A stretch of DNA of 64,000 nucleotides from Atkinsonella hypoxylon (GCA_000729835.1 JFHB01000106.1:1-64000), one strand, 5' to 3'; counted from the stretch's first letter, positions 33,167-44,935 are shown. Notes: a model not told the origin generated them from the letters alone. Made by a program: numbers and translations.

Positions 33167-36100
33167 ATAGCACTAAAAGGAACAGGCAAAGGAAAGAGCA
33201 TAAGCCCTAAACGGGGTAGTAGTTCTAGTACACCAGCTAATCCAGCTGCTGCTACTAGCTTTCCTAGTCCAGCTAGATCCCCCCCTTAGCTAGTAGATTT
33301 CTCTTCTAATAAAGAAGATTATATAGCTAAGAAGGCTCTAAAAGAAGCTAGATTAGCTTCTAAAAGAGTAGTGTAAGTCTATAATGTTTAAGCTAATCTA
33401 AAAGCTTAAATAGATAAGCAATAAGAGACCCTAAATAGATTTATTAGGTATAGTAAAGCAAAATAAAGCCAAAATAAAGGTAATATAGCTAATTTACTAA
33501 GTAAATTAGATACTATAATTACATCTATAGGTAATCTCTTAATAGAGTCTCCCTCTAAGGTAGCAGATCCTATTACTTCTAAAAGAGCTTCTAAAGTCTC
33601 TTTTAAAGCCCCTAAACCTTCTAGTTCTAATAGTGCTACTTTTCTGCCTGCTTTTAATAAAGGCACTATAAAAGAGCTAAATAAGAAGGTCTACTTAATT
33701 CTAGAGGCTGCTAAGCTAAAAGGCTCTAAAAATTTTAAACAGTAGAAGTAAGCTTTAACTATTCAATTTAGGGCACTAGGATTCCCTTAATTTATTAATA
33801 ATCCTAGTATAGCTAGTACTTTAGTAGATTTAGAATAAGCTATTATCCTTATAATTATAAGAGATAGTTGCTAATCTAGACCTTAAGCTGCTATAAGCTG
33901 GTATAAGTCCCCTATAGATGCCTATAACGTTCTAGTTAGGCAATATTTGTAGAGTGCTAAAATACAACGTAGTACACTATATGCTAGTTATTACAACTTA
34001 TCGTTTTCGAACTATAAGAGATCTTTAGAGGCCTTTAATGCTGAATTTAATAATTTACTAGCTAGATTACAGCTCTATAGTGTAGCTATTGATTCTATTA
34101 ACTAGGTAAATTATTATATTAATGCTTTAAAGAAGACCTTCCCTAGCTGGGCTAAAAGGCAGCAATATTCTATTAGAGCTACTAGAGCACAAGGTCTATC
34201 TGTAAAAATGCTGAATTTACAGTTCCTTATAGCTGACTTATTAGAAGAACAAAGAGATAAAAGCTCCTCTATATCTAAAGCTCTTAGTTATAAGGCTTCT
34301 AATAGTTCTAATAATAATAAGGCTAATTAAGGAAAGAATCCTCCCAATTAGAAGAAGAATTCTAACGATTCTAATTCTAATGATTCTAATGCCTCTAAAG
34401 ATACAGATAAAGCCTCTAAGAATAAGAAGAAGTAGAAGGGCCGAAGAAGAAGTAATAAAAACTCTAGGAATAAGGATAGAGAAGCTGCTTTTGCTATAGG
34501 TTGTTATAACCTATCTACTAGCAACCAGGATACTATAGAATCTAATGATTCTAGCAGTTCTAGTAGTAATAATTCTTACGATTCAGATACAGAATCCACT
34601 ACTAGTGATACTAGTACTACTAGTAATAATACCCCTTCTTTTAACTATTCCAATAGAATAATTAAAAACTCCTTACTATACAATACAGGTTCTACCTGTT
34701 ATATAGTTAACAATAAGGCATTTTTTAGGACTTTTAAGCCTATAAAAAAGGGTAAAACCGCGCCTATTGCTACTAGAGGAGGTCCTATTTATCCTAAAGG
34801 ACAGGGAACTGCTGTATTCTAGGTACTAGTTAGTACAAATCCAGCTAAATACAGGCCTTTAGCTCTAAAGGATGCTCTATATTGCCTAGGTTTAAATACT
34901 AACCTAATTAGTGGTCTAAAGCACTATTTAACAGGGGGCACTCTCCTTAGAAATCAGCTATTTCTAGCTAATAGAAGCTACTGTAGGCTTCTAAATCCTA
35001 AAAAGCATAGTTTCTTCTTACAGCTTAAGGGGCAAGAGACCCCTAGAGTGTGTAAAAACCACGCTAATCTCTCTTATATAGGATTTCTAGCTAGCAATAG
35101 TTATAATAGCAGTTATAATGCTAGTTATCCTATAGAGGTTTAAATCCCTTAACAGCCTAGTTTTAATCTAGAGGAATATAGCTGAATTGAGGAATTATCT
35201 AATTTTAAAGAAGAAGATAATACTAATAACGATGCTATAGAGCTATTAGCCCTAGTTCCTAAACGGGCTCCTAGTTAGATTCCTTCTAATAACGGGGATT
35301 TAGAAGGTCTAAATCCTAAGTTGCTAGATATTAGAGGAAGTAGCTGTCTAGATCCCTTAAATAAGGCCTGTAGTTCTCAAGAGATCTAGCAAGATAGAGA
35401 GCAATAGGAAGCTAGCTCTAATGATAATTCTAGTAACCCTATAGCTTCTTCTTCCTATAAGAAGCTCCTAGAATTAGCTGCTACTTAGCACGTTAGATTA
35501 GAGCATATAGGACTCCCTTTACTAAAGAAGACTGCTTCTATTACTAAAGGTATTCCTGATTTTATAAAAATCAAGGAAAAGGATTTTAACTGCCTAGCTT
35601 ATAACTAAGCTAAAGCTGTTAGAAGACCTAGTAAGCATACTATTCCTAACCCCCCTAGATGTTTAGATATTATAGAGGGAGATACTGTTAAAATAGAGCC
35701 TATACTGCACAATAAGAGGCCTTTAGTTCTTTTTCTAATTAATAGAAAATCACGGTATAAGTGGTCTTTTAATCTAGCTAATAAAGAGAGTTCTACTCTC
35801 TATAGCTGTATTAAAGGCTTCTTTAAGGAATTAAAAAACCAGTATAACTGCTACCCTAAACACCTTTATTTTAATAGTAGTATAGAAATTAATACTAGGT
35901 TATAAGCTTAGCTATCTTCTAAGGGTATTTACTTTAGCACCTCTTGCCCCTATATTTACAAACAGAATAGGCTAATAGAGAGAGCTATAAGGGTACTTCT
36001 AGACCGTTTGCGTGCTACCCTACAGTAGTTACAATTACCTCTATATCTATAGTCTTACATCCTTCCTGCTATAGTGGATTTAGTTAATACTACTGCGAAT

Positions 36101-38480
36101 AGTACTAAACTACTAAGTCCTAAACAGCTATATCTAGCTAATTTAGAGCCTTCTAAGACCTATAAGCCTGATTTTTCCAAAATTAGAGCTATAGGCTCCT
36201 ATTGCGAAGTTCTAATCCTATTAGAACAGAGATCTAGGTTGCAGAAGCTAGCTAAAAGAACTATTTCTAGTAGACTTTTAGCTACACTAGGTTCTAATGT
36301 ATATCTAATATATATTCCCTCTAAACAAGCTGTTATAAAGACTAGCTTCGTTAAAATTATAGAAGGAATAGGTTCTATTTTATAGGGCATCCCTAAGGTT
36401 CCTATTAGTTCTATAGTGGATAATCCTTTAGAGGGAGAAATCAATAACTAGCAGCAATTAGAAGATAATTATACTCCTAAGTATCCTTATTCTAGTCATC
36501 TAGATGTGCTGAATTATCCACTAGAACCTGTAGATTAAGCTCTTCTACTAAGCAACCCTATAGAAGCTATAGAGGCCCCTAAAGCCCCTATATCTATAAA
36601 AGCCCCTTAGGCTAATATAGAACCTATAGAAGCTGAAGCTAATGCTAATGCTATAGATTTAGATAGAGATATATTTTCCTTAATTAAGGATCTATGCTTT
36701 AAGGCAAGGACTAAAGCAGCTATTACTTCTAATAGTAATAAGGATAAACTTCCTAATACATAGAAGTAAGCCCTAAAAAGCTCTGCTAAGCAGCATTAGA
36801 TAGAAGCTACCTATAGCGAATTTAAGCAGCTATTAGTTGCTAGAACCTTCAAATTTATAGGGAAAGACTAAGTACCTAAGGGCTAAAGAGTTCTAAAGAA
36901 TAGGCTTGTCTATAGGCTAAAAAAGGATAAAGAAAATAATCCTATAAAATATAAGGCCTGCCTTATTGCTAAGGGATTTATACAAATAGAAGGTTAAGAT
37001 TACCTAGAGACCTTTACTGCAACTAGTATTCCTCCTAGCTAGCGTATATTATTAGCTCTTGCAGCTTTTAATAACTAGGAAGTTAAGTAAATTGACTTTA
37101 TAGGAGCGTTTTTAAATAGCAAGCTAAAAGAAGCTATTTATATAGAAATCCTAGATAGATTCGTTAAATTTGCAGAGCAAGCATCGCCATTAGTAGCTAA
37201 GCTACTAAAAAGCTGTAATTATAGGCCTTCTAAAGACCAAGTAATTAAGCTAGAAAAATCCCTCTATAGTTTAAAGCAAAGTCCTAGAGAATAGCAGCAA
37301 ATTCTAACAGAATTACTTTAAAAGCATAGATTTAAACCTCTTATATTAAACCCAGCAGTCTTTTATAACCTAGCTACATCTATATATATTGCTACTTATA
37401 TAGATAACTGTCTTCTAATTGGGCCTAATTTACGATATATTAATAAGCTTAAAAAGCTACTAAATTAAGCCTATCTAATAGAAGATAGAGGACCAGCAGA
37501 ATTCTTTCTAGGTGTGCAAATCACCTGTAATAGGTCTAAAAGGTCTATTAAAATCCACTAATCTTAATACATCCTTAAAGTACTAGAAAGATTTAAAATG
37601 CTAGATGCTAAGCTAGCTTCTATCCCTATTTAGCTAGGAATTCTAAAGCAACTAGTTACAAAACTTCTCTTAAAATCCGATTATAAGCTTTATTAGAGCA
37701 TAATAGGCACTATAATGTACCTAATGTTGCTAACTAGGGCTAATATTGCTTTTTCCGTTTAGTAGCTATTAACCTTTCTAGCTAAGCCCTATATAGAGCA
37801 CCTAAACGCCTCTAAGCACCTCCTAAGGTACTTAAGTGGTACTAGAAGCTTTACTATTATTTATAAGCATTCTAGTTTACACCCTATAGGGTCCTCTTCT
37901 AAAGCTTCTAGCTCTAAAGAAGTACTTAAGACCCTCCTTAGTTATTGCAATAGCGATTTTGCTGGTGATAAAACCTCTTTAAATCAACCTATGCTTATCT
38001 ATATAAGCTAGCTAGTAGACCTATTAGCTAGAAATTAAAGAAAGCTAGTACTATTGCTCTTTCTACATTAGAAGTAGAATCTAATGCATTATCTAAAGCT
38101 ATAAGGGAATTAGAGTAGCTCTACAGCCTTTTTAAGGAGATAAAGCTACCTTTAACCCCTCCTATTCCTATTAAGTGTAATAATTAAAGCGCTATAGTTA
38201 CTGCTTACAACCTAACGTTATATAGTAGGACTAAGCACACCCTTTTGAAGTTTAACTACATTAGGGAAAAGATTCGTAAAGGTATAGCTAAGGTTAGTTA
38301 TATTAATATAAATTAAATGCTAGTAGATAGCCTAACTAAGCCTCTTACTATTTAAAAGTATTAACAATTTATTAAGTTACTAGAGCTTTCTAGCTAGCTT
38401 ATAAAAGCAACAAAAACACTTAAAAAATCGAAAAGCAACGAAAAAACAGTTAAAAATCGAAAACAACAAAAACAATTAAC
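33167..38480 (+). pseudogene. Copia-A gag-pol in A5, complete length (RIP-degraded)
   Basis: One phase runs from ATA (33167-33169, former ATG) through Gag, protease, integrase and RT. Gag N-terminus has GKGKSISPKRGSSSS; Gag body has FNAEFNNLLARLQLYS near 34040. A Ser/Asn/Lys-rich linker follows at 34300-34660. Protease NTGSTCYIVNN is at 34682-34714, its catalytic Asp codon changed to AAT. The HHCC region spans 35487-35600 (RLEHIGLPLL; one Cys now Tyr). Integrase YPKHLYFNSS is near 35860 and QNRLIERAIR near 35960. RT has IAKGFIQIEG near 36960 and ATYIDNCLLIG near 37391. RNase H has TLLSYCNSDFAGD near 37930-37975, followed by a one-base deletion. LTKPL near 38335 is the end motif. About 1770 codons, typical of Copia. 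All breaks except the deletion are C/T or G/A. Confidence 0.92.
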
Positions 38481-38646
38481 AACAACTAGTTATATTTAAC
38501 TATAACTACCCTGGAATTGCTGAATTAGTTATATTATTTAGTTCTGTTATTAGTACTATATTTTATTAGTTAATTCTAACTTAGATATCCTTTAAAGGAG
38601 CTAAGTTGCTTATAGAACTAGTTACTTCTTACATTTCTAGAGGGAG

Positions 38647-39339
38647 TGTTAAAAATAAGCTACCCTATATAGCCTATTTTTATGCCTACTAGTTGCTCTA
38701 TTACGTAACCCTTATTAGGTCTTGTTACGTTAATTTTTAGTAGAGATATTGCTGTTACTAGATGCAAAACATCTAGAATTAACTAAGGCAAAGTTGCCTA
38801 ACCTATAGTTAACTTTAACTGCGATTTTCTCTATAACTAGCAATAGTAGAAATTTAAGAAGTATACTATTTAAAAGCTAAGAATTAGGGCTATTTAATAG
38901 TATAATTGTTAAATAGAGTTGCTTATAAGGGTTGCTTATTATTAGTAGAATTTGTTAAATTGTGCATATAGGCGTCTCGTTTGTATAGCTATAAGTTGAT
39001 TTTTTTGTTTTTATATAGTAAATCTTTTTGCAGAAATTATAAAGTAGCCTACAAGCCCCTTCTAGCGACTATAGCCCGCTAATATAGTTAAAGGGTCTAT
39101 AAGGGACTAGAAAGATTCAAGATTTTACCCTTACTGTTTGTTACAGCGCTCTTAATATAAAGATACTACTATTACAGTTATCTATTGCCTCTACGTAATC
39201 TATACTATACACTACAGCTTGATTTAGGCCGCTGCTACTTCTACTACGTGATAATTGCTAGGAGCAATTACAGGTGCTAAATCTAAGAGACCACTACTCT
39301 CTTAGATATCTAGTCCTGTAATCCCTATTATTTTCAATA
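38647..39339 (+). repeat. Copia-A middle LTR of A5
   Basis: The 693 bp LTR is preceded by the purine tract tctagagggag and is followed directly by truncated pol sequence, without primer-binding site or leader. Confidence 0.94.
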
Positions 39340-42268
39340 AAAGGTATTCCTGATTTTACAAAAATTAAGGAAAAGGATTTTAACTGCCTAGCTTACAACC
39401 AAGCTAAAGCTGTTAGAAGACCTAGCAAGTATACTATTCCTAATCCCCCTAGATGTTTAGATATTATAGAGGGAGATACCGTTAAGATAGAGCCTATACC
39501 GCATAATAAGAGGCCTCTAGTTCTTTTTCTAATTAATAGAAAATTACAGTATAAGTGGTCTTTTAATCTAGCTAATAAAGAGGGTTCTACTCTCTATAGC
39601 TGCATTAAAGGCTTCTTTAAGGAATTAAAAAACCAGTATAACTGCTACCCTAAACACCTTTATTTTAATAGTAGTACAGAAATCGATACTAGGTTGCAAG
39701 CTTAGCTATCTTCTAAGGGTATTTGCTTTAGCACCTCTTGTCTCTATATTTATAAATAGAATAGGCTAATAGAGAGAGCTATAAGGGTACTTCTAGACCG
39801 TTTGCGTGCTACCCTACAGTAGTTACAATTACCTCTATATCTATAGTCTTACATCCTTCCTGCTATAGTGGATTTAGTTAATACTACTGCGAATAGTACT
39901 AAACTACTAAGTTCTAAACAGCTATATCTAGCTAATTTAGAGCCTTCTAAGACCTATAAGCCTGATTTTTCAAAAATTAGAGCTATAGGCTCCTATTGCG
40001 AAGTTCTAATCCTATTAGAATAGAGATCTAGGTTGCAGAAGCTAGCTAAAAGAACTATTCCTAGTAGACTTTTAGCTACGCTAGGTTCTAATGTATATCT
40101 AATATATATCCCCTCTAAATAAGCTGTTATTAAGACTAGCTTCATTAAAATTATAGAAGGAATAGGCCCTATTTCTTAGGGCATCCCTAAGGTTCCTATT
40201 GGTTCTATAGTAAATAATCCTTTAGAGGGAGAAATCGATAAATTAGTGGATAATTATACCCCTAAGTATCCTTATCCTAGTTATCTAGATGTGCTAAATT
40301 ATCCACTAGAACCTGTAGATTAAGCTCTTCTACTAAGCAACCCTATAGAAGCTATAGAGGCCCCTAAAGCCCCTATATCTATAGAAGCCCCTTAGGCTAA
40401 TATAGAACCTATAGAAGCTAAAGCTAATGCTGATGCTATAGATTTAGATAGAGACATATTTTCCTTAATCAAGGATCTATGCTTTAAGGCTAGGACTAAA
40501 GCAGCTATTACTTCTAATAGTAAGGATGAACTTCCTAATACGTAGAAGCAAGCCCTAAAAAGCTCTACTAAGCAGCATTGGATAGAAGCTACCTATAGCG
40601 AATTTAAGCAGCTATTAGCTGCTGGAACCTTTAAATTTATAGGGAAAGACTAAGTACCTAAGGGCTAAAGAGTTCTAAAGAATAGGCTTATTTATAGGCT
40701 AAAAAAGGATAAAGAAAATAATCCTATAAAATATAAGGCCCGCCTTATTGCTAAGGGATTTATGTAAATAGAAGGTTAAGATTACCTAGAGACCTTTGCT
40801 GCAACTAGTATTCCTCCTAGCTAGCGTATATTATTAGCTCTTGCAGCTTTTAATAACTAGGAAGTTAAGCAAATCGACTTTATAGAAGCGTTTTTAAATA
40901 GCAAGCTAAAAGAAGCTATTTATATAGAAATCCTAGATAGATTCGTTAAATTTGCAGAGCAAGTATCGCTATTAGTAGCTAAGCTACTAAAAAGCTGTAA
41001 TTACAAGCCCTCTAAAGAGCAAGTAATTAAGCTAGAAAAATCCCTCTATAGTCTAAAGTAAAGTCCTAGAGAATAGCAGCAAATTCTAACAGAATTACTT
41101 CAAAAGCATAGATTTAAACCTCTTATATTAGACCCAGCAGTCTTTTATAACCCAGCTATATCTATATATATTGCTACATACGTAGATAATTGTCTTCTAA
41201 TTGGTCTAAATCTAAGCTATATCAACAAGCTAAAGAAGCTATTATATAAAGCTTATCTAATAGAAGATAGAGGACCAGCAGAATTTTTTCTAGGCGTTTA
41301 AATCACCTGTAATAGGTCTAAAAGGTCTATTAAAATCTATTAATCTCAATATATTGTTGAAGCCCTAGAGAGATTCAAAATGCTAGATGCTAAGCTAGCT
41401 TCTATCCCTATACAGCTAGGAATTCTAAAGTAACTAGTTACAAAACTTCTCTTAAAATCCAATTATAAGCTTTATTAGAGCATAATAGGCACTATAATGT
41501 ACCTAATGTTGCTAACTAGGGCTAATATTGCTTTTTCCGTTTAGTAGCTATTAACCTTTCTAGCTAAGCTCTATATAGAGCACCTAAACGCCTCTAAGCA
41601 CCTCCTAAGGTACTTAAGTAGTACTAGAAGCTTTGCTATTATTTATAAGCATTCTATACCACTAGGGTCCTCTTCTAAAGCTTCTAGCTCTGAAGAAGTA
41701 CTTAAGACCCTCCTTAGTTATTGTAATAGCGATTTTGCTAGTAATAAAACCTCTTCTAAATTAACCTATACTTATCTATATAAGCTAGCTAGTAGACCTA
41801 TTAGCTGGAAATTAAAGAAAGCTAGTACTATTGCTCTTTCTACATTAGAAGCAGAATCTAATGCATTATCTAAAGCTATAAGGGAATTAGAGTGGCTCTA
41901 CAGCCTTTTTAAGGAGATAAAGCTACCTTTAACCCCTTCTATTCCTATTAGGTGTAATAATTAAGGCGCTATAGTTACTGCTTACAACCTAACGTTATAT
42001 AGTAGAACTAAGTACACCCTTTTAAAGTTTAACTACATTAGAGAAAAGATTCGTAAAGGTATAGCTAAGGTTAGTTATATTAATATAAATTAGATGCTAG
42101 TAGATAGCCTAACTAAGCCTCTTGCTATTTAAAAGCATTAACAATTTATTAAGTTACTAGAGCTTTCTAGCTAGCTTATAAAAGCAATAAAAACACTTAA
42201 AAAATCGAAAAGCAACGAAAAAACAGTTAAAAATCAAAAACAACAAAAACAATTAATAATAACTAGTT
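39340..42268 (+). pseudogene. Truncated second Copia-A pol in A5 (integrase, RT, RNase H)
   Basis: The sequence starts directly after the LTR end with aaaggtattcctgat, matching 35545 of the first copy, in the pre-integrase region. It contains the CxxC half of HHCC (NCLAYNQAKAVRRPSK, near 39380-39425), integrase core, RT with ATYVDNCLLIG near 41172-41205, and RNase H with KLKKASTIALSTLEAESNAL near 41815-41870. LTKPLAI follows near 42113-42130. It keeps several codons lost in other copies, such as TGG at 40578 and 41809. The segment 41201-41265 matches copy A3 and not its tandem neighbour. The true stop codon cannot be fixed. Confidence 0.9.
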
Positions 42269-42424
42269 ATATTTAACTATAACTACCCTAGAATTGCTGG
42301 AATTAGTTATGTTATTTAGTTCTATTATTAGTACTGTATTTTATTAGTTAATTCTAACTTAGATATCCTTTAAAGGAGCTAAGTTACTTATAGAACTAGT
42401 TACTTTTTATATTTCTAGAGGGAG

Positions 42425-43120
42425 TGTTAAAAATAAGCTACTCTATATAGCCTATTTTTATACCTACTAGTTGCTCTATTATATAACCCTTATTAGGTCT
42501 TATTACGTTAATTTTTAGTAGAGATATTGCTGTTACTAGATGTAAAACATCTAGAATTAACTAAGGCAAAGTTGCCTAACCTATAGTTAACTTTAACTGC
42601 GATTTTCTCTATAACTAGCAATAGTAGAAATTTAAGAAGTATACTATTTAAAAGCTAAGAATTAGGGCTATTTAATAGTATAATTGTTGGATAGAGTTGC
42701 TTATAAGGGTTGCTTATTATTAGTAGAATTTGTTAAATTATGCATATAGGCGTCTCGTTTGTATAGCCGTAAGTCGATTTTTTTGTTTTTATATAGTAAA
42801 TCTTTTTGCGGAAATTATAAAGTAGCCTATAAGCCCCTTCTAGCAACTACAGCCTGCTGATATAGTTAGAGGGTCTATAAGGGACTAGAAAGATTTGAGA
42901 TCCTACCCTCACTAAGTTCGTTACAGCGCTCTTAATATAAAGATACTACTATTACAGTTATCTATTGCCTCTACGTGATCTAGTACTATACACTACAGCT
43001 TAATTTAGGCCGCTGCTGCTTCTACTACGTAATAATTGCTAGGAGCAATTACAGGTGCTAAATCTAAGAGACCACTACCCTCTTAGATATCTAGTCCTGT
43101 AATCCCTATTATTTTCAATA
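42425..43120 (+). repeat. Copia-A 3' LTR of A5
   Basis: The 696 bp LTR ends ttttcaata and is followed by TSD acgtc at 43121-43125. It shares the cactaag insertion with 31521-32216, so the two outer LTRs look like a pair. Confidence 0.94.
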
Positions 43121-43125
43121 ACGTC

Positions 43126-44578
43126 TCTAGCCAATAGTGCGTCAATTTTAGCTTAGTTAGATGCTTTAAATAGGGTACCTTTTGCTGTAATCTTGTTGTC
43201 TTTCCTTAGTTGTACAGCTAGGTTATAGTTCGCTGTTTCTTTTGCAGAAAGGAAAATTTCGTCGCTAGATTTATACAGCAATGCGCAAGTAGGATTAATA
43301 TTACTACTAGGATTAGGATTATAAGGACTACTAGCAGTTAGGCTAGAAACAGTAATATATCTATTTAGTTTGTTGTTAGAAGTAGAGGAATTTTGTGTAG
43401 AATTAATTAGAACAGAAAGAGGGTTCTTTCTTAGTCTTCTAGGACCTCTTTTCTATATTAGGTTTAGATTAATTAGTTGTTTTGCCTTTAGGGGTCTTTC
43501 TCTCTTCTTTAGTAGAACAGGATTGCTTTTAGGTAGGGATTCTATATCGCTTTTATTAGGTGTAGCGTTAGAAACAGTAGAATAATTATTAGATTTATTG
43601 TTATTATAGTAGTAGGGTTTTACAATAGTTATGCAAAAACGAATAAAGCTGTAAGGCATTTGTACAGTGCATTTCTCGCTATCTGTAGTAAGCAGCTTAT
43701 AGGGGCCTTACTAGCCTTCTTTTTTACGCTATATACGCACTTCTAACTGCAGGGGCAGTAAATGTATAGGTATTGTATTTAGGCTATTGTAGGAGGCAAA
43801 AGCATTATAAATTTATCTTTATGCTAGGCACTTTTAGGCTTTATTAGTAGCTTTACGTAGAATTAAAGCTTATTGTATTACAGAAAGGCTTAGAGGTAAA
43901 TTATCTATTATATAGAGGTAGGAACTAAAGACTAATAATGTAGGCATAAGACCGTTAGGTTTAGCAGAATTATTAACAGCTTTAACAGCTATCTAAAGCT
44001 TTTAATCCTTTATAATACTAGTATTAGTGCCTAATTTGTTGTTAATAATGTTGTAAGCTCTTCGTAATAGGCTATAGTACTATTTAACTTTACTAATGCT
44101 ATTATAAGCTTTAATAGGAACTTTATTAACATTAACGGACAACATTTATATATAATAGCGGAATTTAGTAGATATAAAGTTCTTTCTAGCATTATAAACT
44201 ATCCAGTTAGGAGGGCCTAGATAGGTATTAATCTAGCATTCTTTTAACGCATTCTAGATGTCTTATACTTTCTGCTTTTAGGGTTCTAGAAAGCGGGCTG
44301 CCTAGAACAAGGTTGCAGAATTAACAACGTAAAGAATAGAGCTGCTGTTTAGATGTATAATATTAACAATAATTTCGTAGTTAAAGTTATAGTTATCTTT
44401 TAACGTAAATCAGAATTAACTAGGTAATTTACCGTTAAGTTAGCAGTAGTAGTAGACTTATGTAATTCTGTTAATAGCGTTATTGTCACTAATATCTTTA
44501 CCTATACATTATAGAATTTTCGTTAATTGTTGTACAGAGGGATGCCTAAATTAACAATAAAGTTAATAGATTTACTTT
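43126..44578 (-). pseudogene. Copia-C integrase and linker (RIP-degraded)
   Basis: Minus-strand reading from 44578 gives the HHCC region (HPSVQQLTKIL, then YYYC near 44440). The integrase core follows with NFNYEIIVNIIHLNSSSILYVVNSATLF, catalytic Asp residues appearing as Asn through G/A change. Next are INTYLGPPNWIVYNARKNF near 44230, HNSISKV-like YNSISKVK near 44110 with the Glu lost, and LLRRAYNIINNKLGTNTS. The C-terminal block includes GPYKLLTTDSEKCTVQMPYSFIRF at about 43710-43640, a lineage-specific element end of integrase. It continues as the open stretch 43659-43453 (NNYSTVSNATPNKSDIESLP). The fungal Copia lineage is recognisable; the plus-strand frame 43370-43585 is a shadow. It ends at the A5 insertion. 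Confidence 0.87.
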
Positions 44579-44658
44579 TGTTAAAAATATATGTTAAAAT
44601 ATATAAGGCTTTATAATCCTAGGTTCAGTTAGATCGGTCCACTCTTTTGATCTTAATA
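44579..44658 (+). repeat. TRIM-A 5' LTR
   Basis: The 80 bp repeat is tgttaaaaatatatg to gatcttaata. It differs from the 3' LTR at three sites, all G/A or C/T of RIP type. Confidence 0.96.
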
Positions 44659-44672
44659 GGTTATGAGCCCGG
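44659..44672 (+). other. TRIM-A primer-binding site, unmutated half-tRNA type
   Basis: The sequence ggttatgagcccgg abuts the LTR. It is fully complementary to CCGGGCUCAUAACC, which holds the CAU anticodon of initiator tRNA-Met in its loop context. This is the only unmutated copy of the site in the window. Confidence 0.8.
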
Positions 44673-44778
44673 TGGCGCAGTAGTTGTAGCCCACTGCAGC
44701 GGCCTTACGTTGCCCACTATAAAGTGGAGCACTGCTCTGCGAGGCAAAGGTTATAAGTTTAAACCCTGCTGAAAACCA
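44666..44778 (+). other. tRNA-like segment with Pol III box A and box B inside TRIM-A
   Basis: TGGCGCAGTAG at 44673-44683 fits the box A consensus and resembles the D arm of initiator tRNA-Met. AGTTTAAACCC at 44756-44766 fits box B (GTTCRANNC) if one TpA was CpA before RIP. The segment ends gaaaacca, CCA at 44776-44778. Spacing of about 83 bp suits an intron-bearing or expanded tRNA. I could not fold a proper acceptor stem, so a functional tRNA is unlikely. It could be a SINE-like tRNA relic or an internal Pol III promoter. Confidence 0.5.
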
Positions 44779-44850
44779 TAAAAAGATTTAATTGCTAGTA
44801 TAAGCCTATAACCTCCAAGCAGGCACCTGGATATACAATTCCAGGGGGAG

Positions 44851-44930
44851 TGTTAAAAATATATGTTAAAATATATAAGGCTTTGTAATCCTAGGTTTAG
44901 TTGGATCGGTCCACTCTTTTGATCTTAATA
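44851..44930 (+). repeat. TRIM-A 3' LTR
   Basis: The 80 bp repeat follows ccagggggag and is itself followed by TSD acttt. Confidence 0.96.
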
Positions 44931-44935
44931 ACTTT

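Larger units (their letters stand above)
31521..43120 (+). mobile_element. A5: three-LTR tandem Copia-A inserted in Copia-C
   Basis: The order is LTR (31521-32216), complete internal region (32217-38646), LTR (38647-39339), truncated internal region (39340-42424), LTR (42425-43120). Only the outer ends carry the TSD acgtc (31516-31520, 43121-43125). The second internal region lacks leader, Gag and protease and starts at the pre-integrase region. The two RT sequences belong to different variants (compare 37420-37480 with 41201-41265). Confidence 0.93.
44579..44930 (+). mobile_element. TRIM-A: complete 352 bp miniature LTR retrotransposon
   Basis: Two 80 bp LTRs (44579-44658, 44851-44930) enclose a 192 bp non-coding interior. 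It has a primer-binding site at 44659-44672, a Pol III box A/B-like segment, and a polypurine tract ccagggggag at 44841-44850. TSD acttt lies at 44574-44578 and 44931-44935. LTRs end TG...TA as in Copia-A. It has no frame of useful length, so it must depend on an autonomous element. The shared priming site and the chimera A2 point to Copia-A. It interrupts Copia-C just upstream of its HHCC region. Confidence 0.94.

Noticed and set aside
43370..43585. Plus-strand frame of 71 codons
   Set aside because: It overlaps the minus-strand Copia-C integrase tail at 43659-43453, which fits the family; this one is a shadow.
44666..44778. A functional tRNA gene
   Set aside because: Box A and a box B-like motif are present, but no acceptor stem or clear anticodon arm can be folded, and it lies within an LTR element.
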